From Gliomastix tumulicola (lineage: Eukaryota; Ascomycota; Sordariomycetes; Hypocreales; Bionectriaceae), in the NCBI GenBank assembly GCA_001599755.1, contig BCHX01000003.1, forward strand, positions 3,321,289 to 3,385,288: a stretch of DNA of 64,000 bases. Reading direction: 5' to 3'. A program made the translations under genes and the position numbers. The notes below the pieces were generated by a model that was not told the origin of the DNA, searched no databases, and was given only the letters and a program-made list of their open reading frames with translations. Shown here in pieces: positions 34,083 to 44,888 of this stretch (positions are counted from its first letter, which is position 1; the number at the start of each line of letters is the position of its first letter).

Positions 34083-35367
34083 ATTGTCGATATTTCCTCG
34101 CGGGGAGGACGAGATTGTCGGTAGGAACGGCGCAGGGAAGCTCAGTCGGTCAGAGGAAGCGCCGTGGCTGGAACGGCGTGCTGCAAGATTCTGTCCGGTC
34201 AATTCGAACGTGAGGTCCAGTAGTGCTTCGGCCAACTATATAAACACCATCCGCGTCGGGGACCACGGGATAATCAAGAGCAACGACGAGAGGAGACAGC
34301 GGGATTTTCCCTGAAGGAATCGAACGAGACAAGAGTCGCCAGGTCGACTGACCCTGACCTTCAATTCCGGGTACAGGATACGATCCCCGTTTTTTTCTGC
34401 CCCGCCTGACTGCACATCCTCACCGCCCACTTGTCCCTTATTCGATCAGGAGCTGCTCAGGGGTTGGCTGGATTCTCTGCAGCGCTGGAGGATTCGGCCA
34501 TTCAGGGTTGCACGTGTCTCGGCAGACGAGGAGAGGGGGCTTTCTGTGCCTGGAACTAGCACGGCGGTGCCAACCTTCAGCAGCCTCACACCTCGAGCTT
34601 GGGGAGAGTGGAAGAACAGCTACCTTCCATAGGTAGCATCCCCATCATCTTGAGCTCCTAGGGCTTCGGTGCTCTATATTGCCCTGCTGAATTCAAGGTT
34701 GGTTTGCTGGTTAGACCGAGGACGGGATATGCCAACAGTCCGCCCCCGGGTTCTGTACCACTCTGACGTTAGCGCAAAGAGTCCTCCCATGCAAGCCCCT
34801 TGCCATCTCTAGGCGTGATTCTAATGTGTTCCGAGTTCCCGGCGCTATGTCATGACACCAGTTCGACGAGCTCGAGAAATGTATAGAGAAGCCTACCCGG
34901 GTATCAGTCGTAGAGGATCCAGGCAGCAGCGATTCCTGATCGAGAAATAGTCTATTCAAAAAAAAAAGAACCCAAATGGCTATGCGCAATCCTGAGGTTC
35001 TCTCATTTCCATCATTGCTAGGACAACAATTACTACTAGTTTACAAAGGTATTTCCCGCGCCAGGGTAGTCAGGCCACCTCTGATGCTCCTCCATCTTCT
35101 CTTATTCTTCCATTCCAAGCGGACGTCGCTCGCCAGTCATACCAAGAGTCTTAACCCCTGAAGCTCCATTCTTGCCCGAGCAAGCCTTTGTACTTCGTTT
35201 CCTGGATGACGTGTTGGCACTAAGCATCCGCTTTGTCGACTTCCTGGTCCAGCCTACCGCTCAGTCTATATCACGAATTGTAGTTGCTCAAGGTTGTTTT
35301 CTTTGTTCGGGGGTTGACGGAAACTGCTGCCTGTATTCTCAAATCCACCTCGCAGACAGTGAGCTGC
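34083..35367. other. Intergenic: desaturase promoter and LPD1 3' flank
   Basis: 1.29 kb with no gene. It holds a TATATAG (34236-34242 region), a CACGTG at 34511-34516 and a 10-A run near 34960. Confidence 0.55.
34236..34243 (-). promoter_or_regulatory. TATA box of the desaturase gene
   Basis: The minus strand reads TTTATATAG about 155 bp upstream of the start codon. This leaves room for a leader of about 120 nt. Confidence 0.45.
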
Positions 35368-37222
35368 TTAGAAGTGGATGGCCTTGGAGTGGGTGGCCAT
35401 GGCAGCCTCCTTGAAGGCCTCAGCCAGCGTGGGGTGGGCGTGGCATGTCCGGGCAATGTCCTCCGTGGACGCACCGTACTCCAGGGCCAGCGTTCCCTCG
35501 GCAATCATCTCACCGGCGTTGGGGCCGATGATGTGGACGCCCAGCAGGCGGTCGGTCTCGGGGTCGGCAAGCATCTTGACGAGACCATCAGTGTCGAGGT
35601 TGGTCTTGGCACGGGAGTTGGCGCTGAAGGGGAAGGTTCCGACCCGGTAGGGGATCTTCTGGTTCTTGAGCTCCTGCTCGCTCTGACCGACCCAGGCGAC
35701 CTCGGGGTGGGTGTACATGACGGACGGGATGCAACCGTAGTTGACGTGGCCGTAACCCTTCTTGATGTACTCGACAACAGCGACGGCCTCCTCCTCAGCC
35801 TTGTGGGCGAGCATAGGGCCGAACGTGGCGTCACCGACGCAGCGGATGTGGGGGATCTTGGTGCGGTACTCGGAGTCGATGATGACACGGCCGCGCTCGT
35901 CGAGCTCGAGGCCAATGTTCTCAAGGCCGAGGCCCTGGGTGTAAGGTCGGCGGCCGATGGCGACGAGGACGGTCTCAGCCTCAAGCTATAAGCACATTCA
36001 TAGTTAGTCACACTGCCTAGCTCTCCATAAGTAGCATCGCATAGACAATACTCACAGTCTCCTCCTTGCCGCCCTTAACGGCGTCAACGCTCAGCTTGAC
36101 CTTCTCGCCGGAAGCATCGCCGCTGATGACCTTGGTGTTGAGCTTGAAGTCCATGCCCTGCTTCTTGAGAAGCTTCTGCGCGCTCTTGGCGATCTCGGTA
36201 TCCATGCCGGGACCACCGATCTGGCCGAGGAACTCGACGACGGTGACCTTTGTTCCGAGACGGGACCAGACGGAGGCCATCTCGAGACCAATGATACCAC
36301 CACCGATAACGAGCATGGTCTCGGGGATCTTTTCGAGCGCGATGGCGCCGGTGCTGGTGATGACGCGCTTCTCGTCGACCTCGAGGCCGGGGAAGGGGGT
36401 GGCCTCGGAGCCGGTGGCGATGAGGAAGTTCTTGCCCTTGACGCTGGTCTCGCCGCCGTCGTTGAGGGCGACCTTGACCTCGTTCTCGTTGACAAAGGAG
36501 CCGGCTCCCTTGATGTACTCGACGCCGTTCTTCTTGAGGAGGAACTCGACACCCTTGGTCAGGCCGTTGACGGACGTCTCCTTGGCCTTCATGAAGTTGG
36601 CAAGGTTGATCTTGACATCGCTGACCTCGATACCTCGGTTCTTGGTGTCGTGGAGGATGGTGTGGTAGAGGTGGGAGTTGTTGAGGAGCGACTTTGAGGG
36701 AATGCAGCCGACGTTCAAGCAGGTACCGCCGAGAGTGCCACGCTTCTCAATGCAGGTCACCTATACACGCACCCTCGGCGTTAGCTCGGATCCGTCCCAA
36801 CATTCGCACGAGACAACAGCTCGCGATAACCAGTCCACGTACCTTGAGGCCCTCCTGACCGGCCTTGATGGCGGCGACGTAGCCGGCAACACCACCTCCA
36901 ATGATGACAAGGTCCTTCTCATCTGCAGCGCTGGCTGTTAGCTAGTTCGCGAGGGCCGACTACTCGCGCGCCGAACGATGGCGAGCCGAAAATCGATCAA
37001 TCGGGGACATACCGGAGGCAGAAGCAAAGCCCCGGCTCCATCGTGAAGAGGCAACGACCTTGGGGAGACTATCGTGGGCACAGACGGCTCATGTTAGCGA
37101 TCGAGTGGTTTGTTGACGATGATAGCCGTATCGGTAGGGGGCAGCAGAGATGTCTGGACTTACGTCGACCGTGCGGCAACCGACCGGACGGTGTGCCGGG
37201 GGATCAGACGACTGGCAAGCAT
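35368..37222 (-). CDS. LPD1: Dihydrolipoamide dehydrogenase, mitochondrial E3
   Basis: Five exons (37164-37222, 37013-37068, 36843-36922, 36056-36760, 35368-35985) splice to 505 aa. An Arg/Ser-rich mitochondrial presequence (MLASRLIPRHTVRSVAARS) is followed by the FAD-binding DLVIIGGGVAGYVAAIKAGQ. The redox disulfide lies in GGTCLNVGC (Cys79-Cys84), the NAD-binding motif in MLVIGGGIIGLEMASVW, and the catalytic His484-Glu489 pair in HPTLAEAF near the C-terminus. It reoxidises the lipoyl arms of the pyruvate, 2-oxoglutarate and branched-chain dehydrogenases and of the glycine cleavage system. For exon 2 the AG at 37069-37071 (minus strand) is the only nearby acceptor that keeps frame. KGD2 at 1671-3070 encodes one of its partner subunits. 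Confidence 0.96.
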
Positions 37223-37919
37223 GACGGCTGAATGTAGACAAGGAGAAGTAGACACGGCAGGTGGATGATGCCGTCGAGGAGGAGCAGGCGAGGGGAGGGT
37301 AGGAGGTGGATTGGTGTGTTAGTTGGAGGTTTGAGGATTTTTTGGTGGTATCGATGCGCTCAATGGCTCCCAAGTACCAAGTAACTGCAGCGAGCTCAAT
37401 GGTTGGCTGGCTGAGTTCCGAGCCCACTGAAGAGGCCTAGCTCCGGAATCCCCTTCTAGCTGGAGTTTTTCCGAGCGTCCCATTGGTGGATTGGGGCCTT
37501 CAGAGGGTCGCCATGACCCAGAGCTTACCGAAGCCCGTTTAATCCCGCGTCCAGGCGTTGATTGCCGCTTCATCGACGACAACTTGCTCCTAAACACGGC
37601 TATTCACCTATCGACGTCACGGCAAACTTCCGTGTGGACGGGATGGTTACAAATTGCACCGGTCGCTGTCATAACAGAAGTATATCAAGGTTCTGGTCGT
37701 GTCAGCCGCGAACTCGCCACTGGTGGTTGTGTATACGATGCCTTAGAAATCATGAGCGCAGGTGACCACTCTCTGAGTCATGAAGCTGATGGTGATGTTG
37801 TGAATTCCTAACTAGGCTGCATGACCCGTATCATGAAGCCGAACATCGCAGATGCTCCGATATCCCTAAGCCGAGCCGAGAACTGCGGAAGATGCATGGC
37901 GTCTTACAGGATGTCTATT
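37223..37919. other. Intergenic: LPD1 promoter and SGD1 3' flank
   Basis: 697 bp without a supportable gene. Rightward frames at 37491-37811 and 37821-38039 lack any domain, and the latter overlaps SGD1. Confidence 0.55.
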
Positions 37920-40610
37920 CTAGTCGCCGCCGCCCTCAACCAACGCCTGTGCCTTGCCAATGACCTCGTCCAATTTCCTCAGCTCCTTCGACGAGACTGT
38001 CTTCGAGCGCCGCAATCTCTTCCGCAGAAACCAGTGTAGACCTGCCGCGAGTACAGGAAGCTGTCTCGTAGCCCCAAACACCTTCCTCAGCCTCATATCC
38101 TCCTTCTCTGTGTCCTTTGACCGGCAGCCTTTCAGCACCGAGACCACAAGCTTCTCCATTAAGATTGACGTCCAGTTGCTGATTTTGGGCAGCTCAAGGG
38201 GCTTGAGGATCGTGATGCTTAGAGACCCATCTAAGAAGAGGGAAGCGTAGAACTGGGCCACGTTGCTCAGCCGCTTTTCGTCCTTCATCCGTTCACTGTC
38301 GGCAGTCTCCTCGTAATCCTCATCCTCGCCGAACAGTTGCTCCCCTAGACCGCGGAAGATCTGCCACAACCTGTTCTGAAAGGCAAAGCTAATCTTCCTG
38401 CTGTTGCACGCCTGCTGGGCAATCATGGCGTAGTATGGGTTGTATGCAGCCTCGCTGCCGACGCACTGCACGAGAACGCGTGCAATCTCATTCTGCTCAT
38501 CCCTCTTGAGCCTGAGGTCGACGAACTGGCGGTAGCCACTCTCGGCATCGGTAGCTGAGAGCAGAGCCGTAAAAATGGCCACCTGGGTAGGAGTGGCAAG
38601 GCCTTGGGCTCTGGCCTTCTTTGGGTAGTCGGGAAGCACAAAGTCCATGTCCTCGTTGTCGGACACCATCGTGTAGTCGGCGCTCTCGTTGTCCTGATGC
38701 TTTGCCTCTACGCCTCCTTCGCCCCCAGTCTTAGCTGGCACACTGGCACCCACGAGCCACCATTTGCCCCTGACATCGGCGTTTTCCACATCGTCGAGGC
38801 CGATGCCCATCGGTGCGAGGCCGTCAAGCCTTCGTGACTGAGACTTGAGTTCCCCCAAACGTTTCTTCATTCGTAGCACATGTTCGGATACCACCGCCGA
38901 GTCCACCCCCTTTGCCTTTTGCTTGCTGTTTTTGAGACCATCTATGGTCTCGATCATGAACTTTGTGCGGACGGAGACGTTTGCGTATCCTCTTTTGGCA
39001 ACAGCTTTGCCCAACACACTCGAGACGTGCTTCAATGCCTGGGGATCGTCCCTCCTGAGAAGGCGACCAGCCATACGACAGATGCGTAGCAGAAGTTCCA
39101 CGTTGATTTCGGTGAGATCATCAAGTAACTTCTCCATGAAGTCGAATATGATCCTGCAGGACACGACATCAAACACGTAGAGCTGAGATAGTAGTGCGAG
39201 GAGGTTCGACGGCTCCTTAGGGATAGCAAGCTCGTCGCCCTGGACGGTCTTGGCCTTGTCGTACTCGTCACCAAAGTCCTTGACCAACCTCCGCACCAAG
39301 TGAGAGCCAAAGCTGGCACCAATCAGCTTGTAGGTCGCGGCGCAGAACCCTCCGGCGAGGACAAAAAACTGATCCGGGAGACTCTCCGGCTTCCATACTT
39401 GGGCGATCATGGTGTCGGTGAGAGCCTCGGTCACGTCTCCGCGAGCATTGTTCTGGTAGAGCTGCTCGATGGACTGGACAATGGACAGGATATTGGCGTC
39501 GGACAACCTGTTGACTTGACCCTGAATCTGCTTGCGTAGACGGGTGCGAGCCTCGCCCTCAGGGCCGGATGCTTTGCGTAGCGACGGCGGCACGTACTTT
39601 GCGACCACCTGGCCTGTTGTAGGTGCCACATAGGGGTTCTCGCGTTGCCGTGGCGCTGAGGGGGCCTGATCGCCCCCGTCAGAATCGAACCCGCCGAAAG
39701 AATCATCATCGAATCCCTCGTCATCATCGTCATCACTGCCCCCCTGCAAATCTAGGTCGTCCGGATTGTCATCGTCCTCTTCATCTGATCCAATAAGAGA
39801 CCCATCCTCGTCATCCTCAGGGTCTAGGTTGACGACCTTCGCAGTCTTCCTCTCCGCAGCACTGGTCTTCCTTCGCTTCGCAGAGAGCCAATCGTCGAAT
39901 TCGTGCTTCCGCTTCTTTGCCTCCAGATCGCTGTCTCCATCCCCATCCTCGTCCTCATCCAGATCGGCCATGAGAAGATCAAGGCCGTCGTCCTTGAAGG
40001 ACTGGGGCAGGTTTTTCTTCCCTTTCTTAATGCCTAGCTTCCTCTCGAAGTCTTCGATAGCAGCGTCGTCCTGGGCTAGTTGGTCACGCTGTGTCCGCGA
40101 CGCTTTCCCCGACTCCGCACTGTCTGACTTGCCATGGGCTTCGCTCGCGCTGTCATCGTTGCCATCGCCGAAGTCACCCTCATCAGTATCCTCGTCCTCG
40201 CCATCCTCCATGTCATTGTCGAGCCCAAGATCACTGTCATCCCCATCTAGGAAGTCATCCTCATCGAGGCTGTCGTCCTCCAGCGCAGGATTGACTACCC
40301 TCAGAGGGGCCTCGGACTTCCCCCGACTCTTCAGAATAGACTCAACATCTGACTTTTTGGAGCCTACATTCGTCGTTTGGGCACGGGGTGGCGGTGGAGG
40401 CCCATTCCTGGGAGGTCGGTTGCCTCCGTACTGATGTGATTTTTTCTGCACCCGCTGGGCTTTGCGATTTTCCTTCCGAGTCGAAAACTGACCTGACGGT
40501 CTTCTTCCGCCCGCAGCTTGTCGCCGTCCCTGGTTCTGCCCGGGGACATCGATGCCCATGCGCTTGAAGAGCTTCTGCTGCAGCTCTGGGACAGACGAAA
40601 CGGGAGGCAT
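37920..40610 (-). CDS. SGD1: Nucleolar MIF4G/MA3 protein Sgd1 (NOM1 homologue)
   Basis: One uninterrupted frame of 896 aa from an ATG at 40610. The first 310 residues are low-complexity, alternating basic stretches (KKSHQYGG, KRKHEFDDWLSAKRRK) with very acidic ones (EDDEDGSLIGSDEEDDDNPDD). A MIF4G domain spans about 360-560 (LRKQIQGQVNRLSDANILSIVQSIEQLYQNN through LLALLSQLYVFDVVSCRIIFDFMEKLL and ELLLRICRMAGRLLRRDDP). An MA3 domain follows at about 660-790 (TPTQVAIFTALLSATDAESGYRQFVDLRL). Sgd1/NOM1 binds the DEAD-box helicase Fal1/eIF4A3 and works in early 18S rRNA processing. The start-to-start gap to divergent SRP14 is 544 bp. Confidence 0.93.
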   Translation of the reverse strand: MPPVSSVPELQQKLFKRMGIDVPGQNQGRRQAAGGRRPSGQFSTRKENRKAQRVQKKSHQYGGNRPPRNGPPPPPRAQTTNVGSKKSDVESILKSRGKSEAPLRVVNPALEDDSLDEDDFLDGDDSDLGLDNDMEDGEDEDTDEGDFGDGNDDSASEAHGKSDSAESGKASRTQRDQLAQDDAAIEDFERKLGIKKGKKNLPQSFKDDGLDLLMADLDEDEDGDGDSDLEAKKRKHEFDDWLSAKRRKTSAAERKTAKVVNLDPEDDEDGSLIGSDEEDDDNPDDLDLQGGSDDDDDEGFDDDSFGGFDSDGGDQAPSAPRQRENPYVAPTTGQVVAKYVPPSLRKASGPEGEARTRLRKQIQGQVNRLSDANILSIVQSIEQLYQNNARGDVTEALTDTMIAQVWKPESLPDQFFVLAGGFCAATYKLIGASFGSHLVRRLVKDFGDEYDKAKTVQGDELAIPKEPSNLLALLSQLYVFDVVSCRIIFDFMEKLLDDLTEINVELLLRICRMAGRLLRRDDPQALKHVSSVLGKAVAKRGYANVSVRTKFMIETIDGLKNSKQKAKGVDSAVVSEHVLRMKKRLGELKSQSRRLDGLAPMGIGLDDVENADVRGKWWLVGASVPAKTGGEGGVEAKHQDNESADYTMVSDNEDMDFVLPDYPKKARAQGLATPTQVAIFTALLSATDAESGYRQFVDLRLKRDEQNEIARVLVQCVGSEAAYNPYYAMIAQQACNSRKISFAFQNRLWQIFRGLGEQLFGEDEDYEETADSERMKDEKRLSNVAQFYASLFLDGSLSITILKPLELPKISNWTSILMEKLVVSVLKGCRSKDTEKEDMRLRKVFGATRQLPVLAAGLHWFLRKRLRRSKTVSSKELRKLDEVIGKAQALVEGGGD

Positions 40611-41154
40611 GATGTGCTTCTCTTGGTGCCGCAGTGGGCTCAGCTCAGTTCGTCAGGCTGTTGTTCTGCTCAGAAGAGATTTGTTATCTCTTTCTTTTGC
40701 GTAAATTGAGACTGGGAGATTATTCGGAACTCATCCGGGCAGTAACTGTAAGACGGTAAAGGCAGAGAAAATTGACATAAAATATCAGACTTTGATGCTC
40801 TCACGGCGAGTTTGCCATGAGAAATTTTGTGGATCTGGGGTTTATCGATAGTGAAGTAGTGCTGCTCGATGGCCATGTATACTGCAGCACAATCTGGCTG
40901 GGGATATACTGGCCGGGGCCCCACGTGTACTTCCTCTTCAGTTTGGCGGGGCTGCCATCGCACATCTCTTGGACTTCACCTCTCAAGTTGATTCCTTCAT
41001 CATCAAAGACGAACACACAGCGACTTTCCTACGCCACCACGCCACTCTCACTCTGCGCTTTCCACTGATTCTTCACATAAGCGATACTGAGTTGATCATC
41101 CGGGCGCTCTAGATTCCGTGCGGGCGCATTCCTCGGTGGACAGGGGTCGGAATA
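40611..41154. other. Divergent promoter region, SGD1 / SRP14
   Basis: 544 bp between start codons. It contains a GAAATTTT core (40821-40828) resembling the rRNA-processing element of yeast and a CACGTG (40925 region). Neither is proven. No gene is seen. Confidence 0.5.
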
Positions 41155-41732
41155 ATGACCTCTCATATCAGCCACGACGAGGTGAGCGACCGCTTCACAC
41201 CCCAACAGCATGCTGGGGGGCACATGCTAACCCGGTATTGCAGTTCTTCGAGCGGCTGGAGAAGCTGTTCGCCCATCGCAAAGGGTCTGACCATGGCGTT
41301 ATCACCCTGACGCAGAAGCGACGTGAGTTGAAATCGATGAGAAGAGGCATCAGGGGACAAAAAACAAACCTTTGGGACATCCAACTCCGTCACCACTGGC
41401 CGCTGCCTCCAGCCGCTCAATCAGGGAAAGAGGTTCCTAACATTGACACAGTAACGCAATCAGAGGACACCGCCATGCCCTCCCCAGAAGACCCCTTCCC
41501 GGACCTCCACCCCAGCCAGCCTCTCCCCATCCTCATCAGGGCTTCCAACGCCAAGTCCAAGAAGGACCGCTCCGACAAGATCAAGCTCGCCACCGTCGTG
41601 AGACCCGACGAGCTCGAGGGCTTCTACACGCGCTATGCCGAGATCTGCAAGTCCGGCATGACGGCTCTGAAACCCAGGGACCGGAGCAAGAAGAAGGCCA
41701 AGGCTAAGAAGAAGAAGCCGGCAGCGGCATGA
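41155..41732 (+). CDS. SRP14: Signal recognition particle 14-kDa subunit
   Basis: Three exons (41155-41181, 41244-41322, 41452-41732) give 128 aa. The first exon has nine codons (MTSHISHDE), then FFERLEKLFAHRKGSDHGVITLTQKR, then LTQSEDTAMPSPEDPFPDLHPSQPLPILIRASNAKSK and the conserved KIKLATVVRPDELEGFYTRYAEICKSGMTALKPRDRSKK followed by a polylysine tail. This is the SRP9/14 alpha-beta fold with the basic loop that binds the Alu RNA domain. The protein supports elongation arrest in SRP-dependent ER targeting. The reading frame would also stay open through the second intron, but conserved sequence joins only when it is removed. Confidence 0.92.
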
Positions 41733-42355
41733 AGCATCATACCACCTTGTTTATCCCGCAATCTTAAACATAACACCACGGATTCTCAGTCCACTCAGTG
41801 ACAGCTACCTCATCATGCTCACCGATCCTGCAAGGATAGGCTAGGCTAGGCACATGACCGATTATCACGGCCACATATGAAGGCATTGGGTTCTGGTGAT
41901 TGGCTCATTGACGAGGACAGGATGTCTTTCTGGCTACGAATTGACTGTCATAAGTCATTGGAAATCTCGGTCCGCACCCTTACCAACACAGGCTCATGTA
42001 TTGCACTGATCTCAAGGAAATAGAGACATTCAGAAGAAGCATGTTTGTTTACTAGTGCCTCCATTACTGACATTACAATTACCAATGTTGAAAACTACCG
42101 CCCTCCTCGTCGTTTAAGTAAAGATCCAGACAGCTCCTCCCTCCCCCTTCGAGCGACGTCACCCGAGTTGCGATCGATCAGCATAGGGTGACCTTGACGA
42201 GACCCAAGTTGATAACCCTATTCATTGCCGAAACAGAAGTTCATTTACCCATTAGCTTCCAGAAGAGTCGTCAAAGGCATGTTTATTATTATATTGTCGT
42301 GTGCTTGCGTGTCTGCGCGCTGGATGGAAATGCTGTGTGTATGTGTTGACATTGC
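41733..42355. other. Convergent 3' flanks, SRP14 / CHRD gene
   Basis: 623 bp of AT-richer DNA between converging stop codons. No coding sequence is supported. Confidence 0.55.
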
Positions 42356-43036
42356 TTACTTGCACTCAGGGCCCCCGAGCTGGCCGCGGGTGGCACCGGG
42401 AACAGCCAGGCTGGAGTGGACATCGGTGAAGAAGGCCGAGGGGTCCTCCTCGATCTGCCTGACGTGGAAGCCATCGCCAGAGTCGACACCGTCGGTGACG
42501 ACACCCGTCTTGAAGGGGCCCCTCAGGCAGCCGATGCTGTTCCTGCGGCCCTCGGAGATCTCGACCGGGTTGGGGAAGGCAATTCTACATAAACCCATCA
42601 TGCATTAGCCCAACTGCTAGGCAAGAAAACAGGAGGGGGGGGGGGGGGGACTGGGGGAGAAGGGTCGACGTGTTTCTTACCGAGGAGGACCAGCCTTGCC
42701 CTTGGGCGCCTGGTGAATATGCGTGGCCGACGAAGCAGGAGACTGGTAGTCGCCCTCGAACCCGTCGATGGTGATGTTGTAGCAGATGACGTTCTCGTGG
42801 ACGTTGATGCCGTAGTTGAACAGTCCCGTGCAGCCCTCGAGGCCACCCGTGGGGTTGTTCTGCGCGTCGACGACCTCGTGCGGGGAGGCGACAACCTCGT
42901 AGGTCGAGGTGAACTGGAAGGGGATCTTGCCGGCGTGGCCACCGCCGTTGCTGGTGCGCGCGGCAAGACTGGGGGTGTTCTGGACGGGAGAGGCCTGGGA
43001 GAGGGCCGCGAGGGCGAGGACAGCGAAGGACTTCAT
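42356..43036 (-). CDS. Secreted CHRD-domain protein
   Basis: Two exons (42681-43036 and 42356-42584) separated by a 96-bp GT-AG intron encode 194 aa. A signal peptide (MKSFAVLALAALSQASP) sets the start at 43036 rather than at the in-frame ATG at 43084. The mature part has the CHRD pattern GCTGLFNYGINVHENVICYNITI, ATHIHQAPKGKAGPP and GFHVRQIEEDPSAFFTDVHS with the conserved His residues. CHRD domains occur in chordin and in many small secreted microbial proteins; their function in fungi is largely unknown. The intron contains a 15-16 base C run on the coding strand (42634-42650). A TATATAAG element about 120 bp upstream is a good promoter candidate. Confidence 0.85.
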
Positions 43037-43154
43037 GGCGAAGGCGTGTCTAGGGATACAAAGAAGTTTGGATGTTGGGCACAAGATGATTGGTAAACAG
43101 TCTGATGAATAGGTAGGGTAGCAGAGGACAGAAAAGGAGCGAGATCAGTTCATC

Positions 43155-43163
43155 TTATATAGA
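43155..43163 (-). promoter_or_regulatory. TATA box of the CHRD gene
   Basis: The minus strand reads TCTATATAA about 120 bp upstream of the start codon at 43036. Confidence 0.5.
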
Positions 43164-44749
43164 GTAGAAACACTGGAGCAGCATGGGAAGACTCAGCAGG
43201 CCTCCAAGTGCCTCAACAGCCGAGCGGGAGCACCCTCAGCCCCTTTGTCCTTCCTTCTCCGAGCAGTCAAACAGCATGGGTTCAGCTCTCGAGAGATTGG
43301 ACGACCAAGCACAGTCCAGCTCTCACCAACGAGCTCATCACAGCAGAGACACGGGGCGACTAGGTTCAACGCGCGTATAAGCTATCGTCTTGGCGACGTC
43401 TTGATCAGCATCGTCGCCCACGGCGTGGCTGCTCTCCTCCACCCGAAATTCTCCTTACACCGATGCCGATACCAGATGTCGGAGGACTATGAGCGGTCCA
43501 TGACGAAAGCCACGACGCCCGCAGCAGGCCAACGAACGAGGCGTCCCCGCGCTAGCTCTCCTAGTCCCTGACCGTGGATATGGCGAAGAGTCAAATCCAT
43601 CTTGCCAAGCACGGCTCGTCACCCATCCGCACGCTCGTTGACGTACTCGTCCAGACCCAAGTAAAGGCCTTGGGAGATGGAAGAGGTAGGGCGCAGGAGC
43701 TCGCAGCCCAATATGGATTGAGGGCCAAGCAGTCTAGTGCAAGCAGCTAGTCTAGCTAAGGGCCTAAGACGACGGATGTTGGCCATGCCGGAGAGAATGT
43801 CGACCAAAAGATCAAGCCAACCCGCCCTAATGTAAGCTTAAATTTGAGTTAGTCTTACCTCCTCCACGATGTCTGCCTTTCCCCGAGCCGAATCTGACCT
43901 CCATCATTCCCGCGTTAGAGTTACCAAGGCTCGAATGAAGGCGCGCCCGAAAAGTTTCGGCCAGGGAGGGATCGGGTGATCGGAGAGGGATCGATCTGCA
44001 GCAAGGCGCGCTCGGTAGAAACAACCTGCCCGGGATAAACAAAGACAGCCCATGTTCACAGCAACTTCACGAATATCACAGAGGTTGTGAGTGATCTAAC
44101 GCTCAAGCTTCCCTAGAGCTCAGCCCAATCAGCAATGAGAGCTTTCAAGCATGAGGAGGTCTTGACCCAACTTAAGGCCATTCTAGCACGCTATTAGCCC
44201 TTGCCGCACTCATCGTACCAAAGGACCCTCCATCCCCGGATCGTCGACCATCCGGAGGCAATACGAAGCGGAGAAAGCCGCTTTGCATGCCCACCTCGTA
44301 GTCTGTCTCGACGACATGTCTGGGCACACAGGTAATGCTTACTCCACAGCTACCATAGCAACATCAACGTTGCTTGCTATCTTTGACTGTCCTACGCTCT
44401 CCTCTCTCAGAAAGCTTCAGCATCATCAATAGTCACGAGTTTTCGCGCACAGCTCAGGCGCATACTCCATAAGGGTGAGACGCGTAGTACTATTACATTC
44501 TAGTCGAAGTCTCTGCAGCCCAACGTATAAGGGTGCTTAGCTGGTTACTATAGCTTCCCCTCGCTCACCAATTTTTTTTTCAAGACTCGATGCGAAATCC
44601 CCGTCCATAAGATCTTGGTCGATCAATTCATGTTATACCTGGCAGCACCAATATCCCGACCGATTGGTACCCTCCAGCCGAAGAAGGCCTGAAAAGGCAA
44701 AGGAAAGAAAACGAAAACAAGGAGAGAATGTGGCAATCTGTCGGCTGTC

Positions 44750-44776
44750 AAATGCGGCAAATGCGGCAAATGCGCT
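44750..44776. repeat. Tandem AAATGCGGC repeat
   Basis: Two perfect 9-mers (44750-44758, 44759-44767) and a third ending AAATGCGCT, about 110 bp beyond the Gbp2-like stop codon. Confidence 0.8.
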
Positions 44777-44888
44777 CCTTTCCGCTGAGTGGTTGAGGCT
44801 GCAAACGACAAGCGCCCCCATCAAAGGCGACTGATCCCTGACCTAGCAGCTCCAGTTGCCCGGCTCAGATCTCAGGTTCATCATCAGC

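Larger units (their letters stand above)
43037..44888. other. Intergenic: CHRD promoter and Gbp2-like 3' flank
   Basis: 1.85 kb. I read all frames and found no domain or splice-consistent gene. A TATA element for the CHRD gene and a 9-mer repeat are the only notable features. Confidence 0.5.

Noticed and set aside
34083..34235. Longer desaturase frame reaching 34235
   Set aside because: There is no ATG upstream of 34082 in that frame, and the region overlaps the TATA element.
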